In this document: positions 8,972 to 17,092 of the stretch, in pieces
How the letters are laid out: each line of letters starts with the position of its first letter
Numbering within the stretch: position 1 is the first letter of the stretch
Source of the DNA: Alphaproteobacteria bacterium
Lineage (GTDB): Bacteria; Pseudomonadota; Alphaproteobacteria; UBA2966
Direction: 5' to 3'
Assembly: GCA_018654745.1 (NCBI GenBank)
Contig: JABILA010000071.1
Span: 121,801 to 185,800 of the forward strand
Length of the DNA: 64,000 bases
Position numbers and translations under genes: made by a program
Notes under the pieces: model-generated
Seen by the model: the letters and a program-made list of their open reading frames with translations, nothing else
Told to the model about the DNA's origin: nothing
Database searches by the model: none

Positions 8972-9063
8972 CGGTGCGTAGCAACCCCATGCCCCTGTCC
9001 AACGTCAACAAGATCATGAAGTCCGAGTTGCGTGACCAATATCTGCGAGGAGAGTGGACTTGA
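8962..9063 (+). other. Out-of-frame C-terminal tail of the acyl-CoA synthetase
   Basis: In the frame starting CGG at 8962 the translation is RAVTVRSNPMPLSNVNKIMK followed by SELRDQYLRGEWT and a TGA at 9061-9063. PLSNVNKIMKSEL corresponds to the A10 motif with the adenylation Lys. The restored gene would end overlapping the next start as TTGA, the tight spacing expected of an intact operon. Confidence 0.8.
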
Positions 9064-9470
9064 GCACCTTCGACCTGACAACGCCCAATGGCTTTAACAA
9101 ACTTGTCGGCTACCGCCTGGTGGAATGGGAAGTTGACAAGGCTTCCGTCGAGTTGAACATGACGGAAGATCATCTGAATGGTCTCGGCATTGCCCATGGC
9201 GGTGTTCTGCTGGCGGGACTGGATTATGTCCTTGGCATGAGTGGCTGTTATCGCGCCCCGCCTGCCGGCCGGCGTTTGTGCATGACGATTACGTTGACCT
9301 CAAATTTCATAAGTCCGTTGAAGGGTCCGCTGCTGCGCGCCAACGCGCGTGTAACCGGTGGCGGGAAAACCATCTTTTTTGCCGAAGGCGAAATAGTCGA
9401 CGGTGATAACAAGCTTGTCGCAACAGCGACCGGCAGCTTTCGACGACTCAGAGACAAACCAACGACCTGA
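9060..9470 (+). CDS. PaaI-family hot-dog thioesterase
   Basis: 136 residues from a TTG at 9060, which has AGGAG 7 nt upstream; a GTG at 9054 is only 1 nt from the Shine-Dalgarno and is less likely. HLNGLGIAHGGVLLAGLDYV contains the HGG and downstream Asp of the PaaI acyl-CoA thioesterase family. MTITLTSNFISPLKG is the second strand block. Its likely job is to release CoA from dead-end intermediates of the surrounding pathway. Confidence 0.85.
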   Translation: MSTFDLTTPNGFNKLVGYRLVEWEVDKASVELNMTEDHLNGLGIAHGGVLLAGLDYVLGMSGCYRAPPAGRRLCMTITLTSNFISPLKGPLLRANARVTGGGKTIFFAEGEIVDGDNKLVATATGSFRRLRDKPTT

Positions 9471-9508
9471 ACCCGAACCAAGACAAGACCAAAAGTATGG
9501 AGAGTAAT

Positions 9509-10996
9509 ATGAATACCGGCATTCTGGCTTACGGCGGTTATATACCGCAAAGCCGACTACAGCGAAGCGAGATCGCCAAGGCCCACAACTGGTTTGCACC
9601 AGGCCTTCAGGGTCTGGCCAAAGGTGAGCGCGCCATCGCCAGCTGGGACGAAGACACGGTTACAATGTCTGTTGAAGCCGCCCGCGATTGCCTGACGGGT
9701 CTTGATCGTGACGCTGTGTCTGCCGTCTACATGGCGTCGACGACCTTTCCGTTTCAGGATCGCCAGAACGCCGGTATCGTCGCTGATGCCCTGAGCTTGC
9801 AAAGCGGTATCATGACCCTGGATGTGGGATCATCACAGCGTGCGGGTACATCAGGCCTGAGCATCGCCATGCAGAATTCTGCGGGCAGCGGCAAATCCAC
9901 TTTGCTGGTAACTTCTGACAAACGCCGCACCAAGGCCGCCAGCCCCCTGGAGATGACTTCGGGTGATGGTGCTGCTGCGTTACTGATTGGCGAAGGCGAT
10001 GTCATTGCGCGCTTGCTTGGCAGTCACACAGAATCAGTTGATTTCGTCGATCACTACCGCGATGAAAATAACAGCTACGACTATGGCTGGGAGGAACGCT
10101 GGGTCAGGGACGAAGGTTATATGAAGATCGTGCCGACCGCGGTAAACGCGTTGCTGGAAAGTTCCGGGGTCAAGGCAGACGACATTACGACATTTTGTTT
10201 CCCGGTCGCTATGGGCCGGGTTGCGGGCACGCTGGCAAAGAACCTGGGCATTCCCGGATCTGCCGTTGCCGACAACCTGCAAGCCAACTGTGGTGAAATC
10301 GGTGCTGCCCATGCGGTAGTTATGCTGGTTCACGCCCTGGAACAGGCCAAACCCGGTGATAAAATTCTGGTCGCCGGATTTGGTCAGGGCTGTGATGCAT
10401 TGTTGTTCGAAGCGACCGATGCGCTGGCTTCTTTTCCGGCCCGTCGTGGCATCTCGGGCCACCTGGCCCGGCGCCGGGAGGAAACAAACTATCTCCGCTT
10501 CGTGACCCAGAATAATTTGTTGAATGTCGAACGCGGCATACGGGGCGAAGTCGACAAGGTCACCGGCCTGAGCACATTGTACCGGAACAAGCACATGGCC
10601 CAGCGATTTATCGGTGGCATTTGCAAGACTTGCGGCACACCACAATTTCCGAAAACAAAAATATGCGTTGCGCCGGATTGCGGTGAGGTTGGTACACAGG
10701 ATGATTACCCCTTTGCCGACAAGATTTCTCACATTCAGTCCTATACTGCTGATAAGCTGACCTACAGCCCCGATCCCCCGGCCTATTACGGCATGATCAA
10801 TTTTGAAGGCGGTGGCCGCTTGATGAATGATTTTTGCGACATTGCCCCGGATTTTGGCGTGGAAGTCGGCATGAGCATGCGTCTGATGTTCAGGGTCAAG
10901 GACTACGACAACAATCGCGGCTTCCGGCGCTACTTCTGGAAAGCGACACCTACAGATGAGGCTCTGGCGAGCCAGAAAAAGAGTAAGGGAGAATAA
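9509..10996 (+). CDS. HMG-CoA synthase/KAS III-like domain fused to a DUF35 zinc-ribbon/OB-fold domain
   Basis: 495 residues from the ATG at 9509 (GGAG just upstream). Residues ~1-320 are thiolase-superfamily HMGS-like: WDEDTVTMSVEAARDCL and TSGDGAAALLIGE. The position of the nucleophilic Cys (CKAGT in archaeal HMGS) reads QRAGT here, so Cys is replaced by Gln. The C-terminal part has a zinc ribbon CKTC..CVAPDC (about residues 375-395) and an OB fold, as in DUF35 proteins that bind thiolases. The thiolase gene follows after 2 bp. I infer a complex like HMGS/thiolase/DUF35 or PhlACB, with the synthase domain structural or decarboxylative. Confidence 0.82.
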   Translation: MNTGILAYGGYIPQSRLQRSEIAKAHNWFAPGLQGLAKGERAIASWDEDTVTMSVEAARDCLTGLDRDAVSAVYMASTTFPFQDRQNAGIVADALSLQSGIMTLDVGSSQRAGTSGLSIAMQNSAGSGKSTLLVTSDKRRTKAASPLEMTSGDGAAALLIGEGDVIARLLGSHTESVDFVDHYRDENNSYDYGWEERWVRDEGYMKIVPTAVNALLESSGVKADDITTFCFPVAMGRVAGTLAKNLGIPGSAVADNLQANCGEIGAAHAVVMLVHALEQAKPGDKILVAGFGQGCDALLFEATDALASFPARRGISGHLARRREETNYLRFVTQNNLLNVERGIRGEVDKVTGLSTLYRNKHMAQRFIGGICKTCGTPQFPKTKICVAPDCGEVGTQDDYPFADKISHIQSYTADKLTYSPDPPAYYGMINFEGGGRLMNDFCDIAPDFGVEVGMSMRLMFRVKDYDNNRGFRRYFWKATPTDEALASQKKSKGE

Positions 10997-10998
10997 TC

Positions 10999-12204
10999 AT
11001 GGCTACAGGTATTAAAGATAAAGTCGCGATCCTCGGCATGGGTTGTTCGAACTTCGGCGAACGCTGGAATGACAATGCAGAGGACCTGATGGTTGAGGCC
11101 TTTGTTGAAGCCATCGATGACGCGGGCATTGAAAAGGATCAGATCGACGCTGCCTGGCTGGGAACCGGCATTGAAGAACAGCATGTCGGTAAATCCGCTG
11201 TGCCGTTATCCATGGCCTTGCGCCTTCCCTACATTCCGGTCACGCGCGTGGAAAACTATTGTGCTTCCGGATCAGAATCATTCCGCGGTGCCGTTTACGC
11301 CGTGGCATCCGGGGCCTGCGACATCGCGCTGGCGATGGGTGTCGAGAAACTGAAAGACACTGGCTATGGTGGCCTGCCCCAGCGTAATCGGGGTTCCGTC
11401 AATGACATGTTGTGGGCCAATACATCGGCCCCGGGGTCCTTCGCCCAGCTGGCCACAGCTTACACTGCGAAATTTGGTGTTGATGCCAAAGACCTGAAAC
11501 GGGCGATGGCGCACATATCCATCAAGAGCCACGACAATGGTTCGAAAAACCCCAAAGCCCATCTGCGCAACAAGATCACCGAAGACAAGGTCATGAATGC
11601 GCCGATGATTGCTGATCCCCTGGGCCTCTTTGATTGCTGCGGCGTCAGCGATGGTGCCGCTTGTGCCATTGTGACAACGCCCGAAATTGCCAAATCCCTT
11701 GGTAAAAAGGATCTGGTCACGATCAAGGCCATGCAATTGGCTGGCTCCAACGGGACAGAAGCCCAGCACAACTCCTGGGACGGCAGCTATTTCGCGACTA
11801 CTCGCCACGCCGCGGCCCGTGCCTACAAGGAAGCCGGGATCGATAATCCGCGCAAACAGATCAGTCTGTTTGATGTGCACGACTGTTTTTCCATCACCGA
11901 ATTGGTGACCATGGAAGATCTGTACATTTCAGAAGAAGGTCGGGCGGTGAATGACATCATGGATGGCTTTTTTGATGCTGATGGCGAAATCCCCTGTCAG
12001 ATCGATGGCGGCCTGAAATGCTTTGGCCACCCCATCGGAGCATCTGGTTTGCGCATGATCTACGAGATGTATCTACAGATGAACGGTCGCGCCGGTGATC
12101 GCCAACGCAGCAACGAACCTACCATCGGCATGGCCCACAACCTGGGCGGCTTCCCGGCGCAGAATATTTGCTCGTTGACCATTGTCGGCAAAGATGGTGT
12201 TTAG
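10999..12204 (+). CDS. Thiolase-superfamily acyltransferase/lyase (SCP-x type)
   Basis: 401 residues. ENYCASGSESFRGA holds the nucleophilic Cys, DVHDCFSITE the HDC motif and LKCFGHPIGASG the active-site His, so this thiolase looks catalytically competent. The sequence class is the non-degradative, lipid-transfer-protein thiolases that partner with DUF35 proteins. AGGGAG lies just upstream and the gene is translationally close to the fusion gene. It may perform thiolysis or retro-aldol side-chain cleavage of a branched or cyclic acyl-CoA. Confidence 0.87.
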   Translation: MATGIKDKVAILGMGCSNFGERWNDNAEDLMVEAFVEAIDDAGIEKDQIDAAWLGTGIEEQHVGKSAVPLSMALRLPYIPVTRVENYCASGSESFRGAVYAVASGACDIALAMGVEKLKDTGYGGLPQRNRGSVNDMLWANTSAPGSFAQLATAYTAKFGVDAKDLKRAMAHISIKSHDNGSKNPKAHLRNKITEDKVMNAPMIADPLGLFDCCGVSDGAACAIVTTPEIAKSLGKKDLVTIKAMQLAGSNGTEAQHNSWDGSYFATTRHAAARAYKEAGIDNPRKQISLFDVHDCFSITELVTMEDLYISEEGRAVNDIMDGFFDADGEIPCQIDGGLKCFGHPIGASGLRMIYEMYLQMNGRAGDRQRSNEPTIGMAHNLGGFPAQNICSLTIVGKDGV

Positions 12205-12333
12205 CAGCCTTTGACAGGTTCTGATTAGCTCTCCCTGGCCCCGCTTTCCTGGTTGATCCTGTTTGATGTTACAGGTCGGCAGGAATGTGGGGTCAGGGAT
12301 AAAAACTTAACACATTCACTAACGGGAAAAAAC

Positions 12334-13113
12334 ATGACTGATCTTCTGGTGGACCGGGATGGTGACGTCCTTACGCTGACAATGAACCGACCAGAAAAAT
12401 TAAACGCCATGTCGACTGACATGCGCGCAGGAATCCTTCGTGAGCTGACAAGTGAAACTGAAATACAAAAGGCACGTGCGATCATATTGACGGGCAGTGG
12501 TCGTGGCTTTTGTACCGGCGCTGATCTCGACATGGACACCATCTTAAAACGTCGCCCTTATATTGAAGGTCAAATCAAAACCTCTGCCAATCGCCTTGTC
12601 CGCATGATGCGGGGTATTCCGATACCTATTATTGCTGCAGTAAATGGTGCGGCGGCTGGTGCCGGATTCAGTTTGGCGCTGGCGTCAGACTTCATGGTGG
12701 TGGCGCAATCCGCCAAGTTCCATCTTTCCTTTGCCAAAATCGGGGCCGTGTTGGATGGCGGATCGTCTTCCTTCCTGACCCACAAAATTGGTGCGTCCAG
12801 GACAACTGCCCTGGCCATGCTGGGTGGCAGCATTGACGCTGACACAGCCTTTGACTGGGGCCTCGCTTTTAATGTCGTCGAAGATGAATTACTGATGGAT
12901 GAGGTCAAAAAACTGGCCAAACGCCTTGCTGCCGGTCCGCCAAAGGCCCTGGGATTGATCAAGGCCGAAATCGAAGCCGCACGGACACATTCCCTGGAGG
13001 ATAGCTTGCGACTGGAAGCTGCCAGCCAGCACATTGCGTTCAATTCAGAGGACTTTGTCGAAGGCGTCACGTCTTTTGCTGAAAAACGCAAACCGGTCTT
13101 CAAGGGACGCTAG
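12334..13113 (+). CDS. Enoyl-CoA hydratase/isomerase family protein
   Basis: 259 residues from the ATG at 12334; an in-frame upstream extension to 12253 has no conserved sequence. GSGRGFCTGADLDMD and NGAAAGAGFSLALASDF form the oxyanion hole. The second catalytic region is FAKIGAVLDGGSSSF, with Asp where hydratases carry Glu, as in PaaG-type isomerases. A double-bond isomerase role is therefore as likely as hydration. It ends the plus arm 129 bp after the thiolase and converges with the SLC13 gene. Confidence 0.83.
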   Translation: MTDLLVDRDGDVLTLTMNRPEKLNAMSTDMRAGILRELTSETEIQKARAIILTGSGRGFCTGADLDMDTILKRRPYIEGQIKTSANRLVRMMRGIPIPIIAAVNGAAAGAGFSLALASDFMVVAQSAKFHLSFAKIGAVLDGGSSSFLTHKIGASRTTALAMLGGSIDADTAFDWGLAFNVVEDELLMDEVKKLAKRLAAGPPKALGLIKAEIEAARTHSLEDSLRLEAASQHIAFNSEDFVEGVTSFAEKRKPVFKGR

Positions 13114-13134
13114 TGTGATTTCGATTCAAACGCC

Positions 13135-14964
13135 TTAGAGACCGTACATAGCTGGCAACAGCCATGACAGGCTGAGCCAGACAATCAGGGTCAGGGGCAC
13201 ACCGACCCGCAGAAAATCGGAAAACTTGTAGCCGCCGGCGTTCATTACAAGGAGGTTTGTCTTGTAAGCCATGGGCGTTGCGTAGCTCATGTTGGCGCCA
13301 AACAGAACCGCCAGGACAAATGGTTCCGGCGGCAAGCCCAACTGCTGCGCGATGCCAATGGCAATGGGTGTACCAATGACGGCTGCGGCGTTGTTCGAAA
13401 CAATATTGGTGAGGATAGCCATCACCAGCATCAAACCGCTGAGCAAGACGACCGGCGAGGCATCCCCCGCAACCGCCAGAAAGACATTTGCCAGATAGTC
13501 AGCACCACCGGTTTTGACCAACGCTGTTCCCATGGCCAAACTGGCCACCACAATCAATACGACTTGTGTACTGAGAGCTCGCGCCGCATCACGCCAATTC
13601 AGGCACTGCGTCGCGATCATCAGGAAAACACCACATACAGCACTGATGGCGATGGGCATTAAACCGAGTGCCGCAGCAGCGACGATAGCCGCCATGATAC
13701 CAAGGGCCAGGGGCGCTTTTTTGGTGTACGGCAAGGCAACGGTCGCATCCAGCACCAGCAATTCGCCACCGCTTTTTACAGCAGAAATCTGCTCAGGATT
13801 GCCTTGCACCAGCAGCACATCACCGACACGTAAACGCACATCTGCAATGCCGTCTTTTAGCGCAGGAATTTCAGTCCCTGCCCGATGCAGGGCAAGAGTT
13901 ACCAGCTGGAAACGATCTGTGAAACGTGATCGTGCCAGGGTCCGGCCTTCCAGCAACGACCCTTGTGTGATGACGATCTCAGCGATCTGTTGGTCGTCCG
14001 CCAACAAGGGATGATCTTCATCGACCAGGGTATCACCGGTATACAAACGGGTACCCAGAACCTCTTCCAGTTCTTTCAGCTTCGCGGGAGTGTCTCGTAC
14101 ACTGATGCGATCTCCAACCGACAAGACCACATCAGGCAAGGGTTTGAGGATCAAGCCACCACTGCGGCGAATTTCCGTTATCTTGATGCTGGACCCAACT
14201 TCATCGAAAATTCCCGACAAGGATTTGCCGTTGGCGAAACTGTCTTCAGCAACCAGCAAGTGACCGGTAAAGATACGTGGGGACATGTCGCCCATGGGGG
14301 ATTCGCGCGCTGGTAACATGCGGGGTGCCAGTAACCACAAATAAAGCATGCCCAGTCCACCAGCGATGGCAGCCGGGACAAAAAAGTCGAACATGCCCAA
14401 CCGACGTAATCCAAGATCGGCTGCGATGGAGATCACCAGCAGATTGGTCGATGTGCCGATGGTCGTCGTCATACCGCCAACCAGCGTCGCAAAGCCCATC
14501 GGCATCAGAATGCGGGATGCCGGTTTGCCCGAGCGCAAGGAAATACTGGTCAGGATGGGTAACAGCAAGACAACAATCGGTACATTATTAACGACTGCGC
14601 TGAGGGCCCCGCCGACGACCAATGTCAGCAACAGCGATAGCGCCGGACTAACCGCCCACAAGGCTGCAAGAGAACGCCCGACCGGTTCCAGCGCACCGGT
14701 TCGCACCAGCGCCTGACCCGCAATCATCAAGGCGCACACAGCGATTAATGCTTCGTGGCCAAATCCGCTAAAGAAATCGATTGCATGAAGCTGCGTTTCG
14801 CCGTTCTGATAGGGAAACAGCTCGAACCCGGCGACCAACAGAACCAGCACAGCCAGGGAAGAGGTCTCAAGCGCAATGCTGTCGCGTGTAAACAGGATCA
14901 GGGCGATAACAATCAGGATCAGTACGGCCAAACCATGTGCGTCAGGCAAGGGCGGAAAATTCAT
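13135..14964 (-). CDS. SLC13-family anion permease with two RCK_C domains
   Basis: About 609 residues. N-terminal membrane segments lead to VVNNVPIVVLLLPIL, then GTSTNLLVISIA. Two soluble TrkA-C/RCK_C modules follow: roughly residues 215-305 with GDRISVRD, and 315-405 with LRVGDVLLVQG. The C-terminal membrane half has TNIVSNNAAAVIGTPIA and MAYKTNLLVMNAGGY. The repeated NN motifs are the substrate/Na+ signature of DASS transporters. Similar proteins move sulfate, dicarboxylates or other anions; the substrate is not deducible. The ATG at 14964 is chosen over a TTG at 14976. Confidence 0.85.
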   Translation of the reverse strand: MNFPPLPDAHGLAVLILIVIALILFTRDSIALETSSLAVLVLLVAGFELFPYQNGETQLHAIDFFSGFGHEALIAVCALMIAGQALVRTGALEPVGRSLAALWAVSPALSLLLTLVVGGALSAVVNNVPIVVLLLPILTSISLRSGKPASRILMPMGFATLVGGMTTTIGTSTNLLVISIAADLGLRRLGMFDFFVPAAIAGGLGMLYLWLLAPRMLPARESPMGDMSPRIFTGHLLVAEDSFANGKSLSGIFDEVGSSIKITEIRRSGGLILKPLPDVVLSVGDRISVRDTPAKLKELEEVLGTRLYTGDTLVDEDHPLLADDQQIAEIVITQGSLLEGRTLARSRFTDRFQLVTLALHRAGTEIPALKDGIADVRLRVGDVLLVQGNPEQISAVKSGGELLVLDATVALPYTKKAPLALGIMAAIVAAAALGLMPIAISAVCGVFLMIATQCLNWRDAARALSTQVVLIVVASLAMGTALVKTGGADYLANVFLAVAGDASPVVLLSGLMLVMAILTNIVSNNAAAVIGTPIAIGIAQQLGLPPEPFVLAVLFGANMSYATPMAYKTNLLVMNAGGYKFSDFLRVGVPLTLIVWLSLSWLLPAMYGL

Positions 14965-15077
14965 CGCGGACACCAACTCAATTGAAAAGAACTATAGTGT
15001 AACCAATTCAACGCCTATGGCGAATCCGGTTGAATCAGAAAAGCTCCATCAGAAACGCTCCGATGGCTCGTCAGGAC

Positions 15078-15105
15078 AAAAAAAAGCCGGACGAATGTCC
15101 AGCTT
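15078..15105 (-). terminator. Rho-independent terminator downstream of the cold-shock gene
   Basis: On the minus strand AAGCTGGAC pairs with GTCCGGCTT around ATTC (9 bp, one G-U), followed by a run of eight T. It is the last of three hairpins after the csp stop codon. Confidence 0.8.
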
Positions 15106-15110
15106 AAAAC

Positions 15111-15128
15111 CACGAAGCAAGCTTCGTG
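15111..15128 (-). repeat. 8-bp perfect hairpin between csp and its terminator
   Basis: CACGAAGC at 15111-15118 and GCTTCGTG at 15121-15128 are perfect complements with a 2-nt gap. No T-tract follows directly. It may be a stabilising or processing stem in the csp 3' region. Confidence 0.5.
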
Positions 15129-15145
15129 CGATCCGTAAATCGGTC

Positions 15146-15187
15146 CCGCCTTTGACCTGAAAGGCTTGCCAATCAGGTCAAAGGCGG
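15146..15187 (-). repeat. 15-bp perfect inverted repeat just after the csp stop codon
   Basis: CCGCCTTTGACCTGA at 15146-15160 and its exact complement at 15173-15187 enclose a 12-nt loop, 13 bp after the stop codon. The stem is long and GC-rich but lacks a T-tract, so it is not a canonical terminator by itself. It could protect the mRNA 3' end or form part of a small RNA. Confidence 0.6.
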
Positions 15188-15200
15188 TGCCTGATTTTCG

Positions 15201-15410
15201 TTAGTCAACCACAGACAGGTTTTCGGCAGAAGATTTGCCGTTCTGTCCAGCCTGAAGTTCGAAAGAAACTTTTTGGCCTTCGTTCAAAGTGCTCAGTCCA
15301 GCGCGCTCAACGGCTGAAATGTGAACAAAAGCGTCGTTGCCGCCATCATCAGGTTCGATGAAGCCATAACCCTTTGTTGGGTTAAACCATTTTACAGTAC
15401 CAGTAGGCAT
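15201..15410 (-). CDS. cspA: Cold-shock domain protein
   Basis: 69 residues from the ATG at 15410, preceded by [25 protein letters not shown] includes RNP1 (KGYGFI), and [13 protein letters not shown] includes RNP2. It is a single OB-fold RNA chaperone of standard length. A longer in-frame extension to 15485 is not cold-shock sequence and is better read as leader. The 3' side carries three hairpins. Family is certain; whether it is cold-induced cannot be told. Confidence 0.95.
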   Translation of the reverse strand: MPTGTVKWFNPTKGYGFIEPDDGGNDAFVHISAVERAGLSTLNEGQKVSFELQAGQNGKSSAENLSVVD

Positions 15411-15755
15411 AGTCTTAATTCCCTCTAACAGGAGTGTTGATCTGCACTTTAATTTTGCCACAAGTGCAGAAAGGTAAACGCTCACATTGTCGGGTAACCA
15501 GCTTAATCGGCGTACCGGCTATTCAAGTTAGTCATAACAAATGCAACACGTGGATGGATTTATGCAATGAAAATCACAGTTCTGTCAATGGTTTGAATCG
15601 CTCCTCAATACACCCTTTTTGTAACAATATCAGGGTGATCATGCTCGTATTGGCTCATTCAAGGGCTTCAAATTGACCCTGGAGTGAACTGGAACTGGTC
15701 TAAACTATTGATTTTTTATGTAAAATTACGCACATACGCGGTCCGAAACGTGACT
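15411..15755. other. 345-bp AT-rich gap: csp promoter and leader region
   Basis: No convincing gene. On the minus strand this holds the csp promoter and probably a long 5' untranslated leader, as is common for cold-shock genes. The apparent frames inside have no recognisable protein features. Confidence 0.6.
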
Positions 15756-16310
15756 TCAAGCATTGTATCCAATATTAACCATTTTTTTGAGGGTTCCATC
15801 CTTGTCAAAATAGTGGTGCTTCAAAGCCCCCAAAACGTGCAACAAAACGACCGGAATGATGAGTTTACTGAATATTTCATGCACTTCCTCAAATACCGCA
15901 TGGATATCCCGATCGGTTCCAATCAGGTCTGGAAGGGTGAACAGGCCGAAGAAATTCAGATCACGAAAACCGGATTCTGCAGCCAGATAACCGGATGCCG
16001 GAATAGCGATGATCAGAATCAGCAGCAACCAGTGCCAGGCCCGCGCAAGGCGTTCAAGCTTGTTGGTCTTTATCTGTTCAGATTTTGGAAAGCCCTGCCC
16101 CAACCGCCAGACCAGGCGCGCCAGGACGATGATCAAAAGCAGCATCCCCAGGGACTGATGCACATTCATCAATTCAGTTTTTTCCGGGCCCCGGGACATG
16201 TCTTCTGCGATTTGCCCCAGGATAAACAGCACGGCGATCAGGCCCGCACTAACCCAGTGCAGTAAAATGGATGTAAAACCGTAATTCCAGGCGGTGTCCC
16301 TGATTTGCAT
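15756..16310 (-). CDS. Cytochrome b561
   Basis: 184 residues with four predicted membrane segments. It begins YGFTSILLHWVSAGLIAVLF, with the first haem His in LLHW, followed by MNVHQSLGMLLL, ARAWHWLLLILII and HEIFSKLIIPVVLLHVLGALKHH. These His-bearing helices are the CybB/b561 pattern for two b-type haems. It transfers electrons at the inner membrane. It follows the EF-hand gene on the same strand, 88 bp apart with a hairpin between them. Confidence 0.92.
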   Translation of the reverse strand: MQIRDTAWNYGFTSILLHWVSAGLIAVLFILGQIAEDMSRGPEKTELMNVHQSLGMLLLIIVLARLVWRLGQGFPKSEQIKTNKLERLARAWHWLLLILIIAIPASGYLAAESGFRDLNFFGLFTLPDLIGTDRDIHAVFEEVHEIFSKLIIPVVLLHVLGALKHHYFDKDGTLKKMVNIGYNA

Positions 16311-16350
16311 TTTTCCCTCCCACCGAATTCATCATATTTTTTTCATCAAT

Positions 16351-16379
16351 CCGGTGCTGTCTTCACATGACAGCACCGG
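16351..16379 (-). repeat. 11-bp perfect intercistronic hairpin between EF-hand and cytochrome b561 genes
   Basis: CCGGTGCTGTC at 16351-16361 pairs exactly with GACAGCACCGG at 16369-16379 around a 7-nt loop. No T-tract follows in the minus-strand direction. It may lower downstream expression or stabilise the EF-hand message. Confidence 0.55.
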
Positions 16380-16398
16380 GATCATGGGATTCGAAAAA

Positions 16399-16905
16399 TT
16401 AGTCCCGCTTCTTGTCATCGTCGTCATCGTCGTCGTGACGATAACGCTTGCCACCCCAACGATGTTTGCGACGCAATTCATCCTTGGTCAGCTTGTCGTC
16501 ATTGTTACGATCCATCCACGACATCATCTTGTTCAGCGGGCTTGCAATTTCTTCGTCCGAGATGACCGCATCTCCGTCTGCATCAAGCTTCTGAAAGTGG
16601 TCGACCATGCGTTCCCGCATATAGCCAACCCACAAGGCTTCGAATTCCTGAAGATTGATTTTGCCGTCCTTGTTGGCATCATGTTTCAGAATTTCACTTT
16701 TTCGCACATTTTCAACTTCGATTTTGCTGATGGCCCCGTCGCCGTTGGTATCGAAACGGTCGAACATCTTTTCCGCCATGCCATGACGATCATGACTCAT
16801 CATGCCGTATTTGTAACTTTCCCGGGCCTTGCTGACACCAACGGCACCAGCCAGTACAATCGCTGCGGCTGTGCTGGCGAGAATTATTTTTGTACGCTTT
16901 TGCAT
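16399..16905 (-). CDS. Exported four-EF-hand protein with poly-Asp tail
   Basis: 168 residues with an N-terminal signal segment (IILASTAAAIVLAGAVG). Four canonical EF loops follow: DTNGDGAISKIE (52-63), DANKDGKINLQE (76-87), DADGDAVISDEE (108-119) and DRNNDDKLTKDE (132-143). A C-terminal run of seven Asp is at 158-164. It should bind Ca2+ in the periplasm. It diverges from a two-component system whose sensor loop also has an Asp-rich tract, suggesting a shared cation signal. No enzymatic domain is visible. Confidence 0.9.
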   Translation of the reverse strand: MQKRTKIILASTAAAIVLAGAVGVSKARESYKYGMMSHDRHGMAEKMFDRFDTNGDGAISKIEVENVRKSEILKHDANKDGKINLQEFEALWVGYMRERMVDHFQKLDADGDAVISDEEIASPLNKMMSWMDRNNDDKLTKDELRRKHRWGGKRYRHDDDDDDDKKRD

Positions 16906-17001
16906 GTTAAACCTCTTTGTTCCAAATGAGGGCTGGATTGCCCGTCCGTGAAAAACATTTGAAGGTATAAACGTCGCAAAAGTTTGTCAGGCAAAGTGCA
17001 G

Positions 17002-17042
17002 AATTGTCGCTAATTGTCGCAGCTTCTATCCTTGCGACAATT
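17002..17042. promoter_or_regulatory. OmpR-type tandem repeats in the EF-hand/response-regulator divergent promoter
   Basis: AATTGTCGC occurs at 17002-17010 and again at 17012-17020, a 10-bp period as expected for tandem OmpR/PhoB-family dimers. The inverse GCGACAATT is at 17034-17042. The position between the two genes suggests autoregulation and control of the EF-hand gene by the regulator at 17093. Confidence 0.6.
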
Positions 17043-17092
17043 TGATACACTTTAATTGCCACAAAGGCTGAACTCAGGGGCATAGTCCGTTC

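Noticed and set aside
15684..16265. 193-residue plus-strand frame starting in the csp/cytochrome gap
   Set aside because: It runs antisense through cytochrome b561, whose haem His pattern is convincing.
16351..16379. Hairpin considered as a Rho-independent terminator
   Set aside because: No T-tract follows in the direction of transcription, so it is listed as an intercistronic stem.
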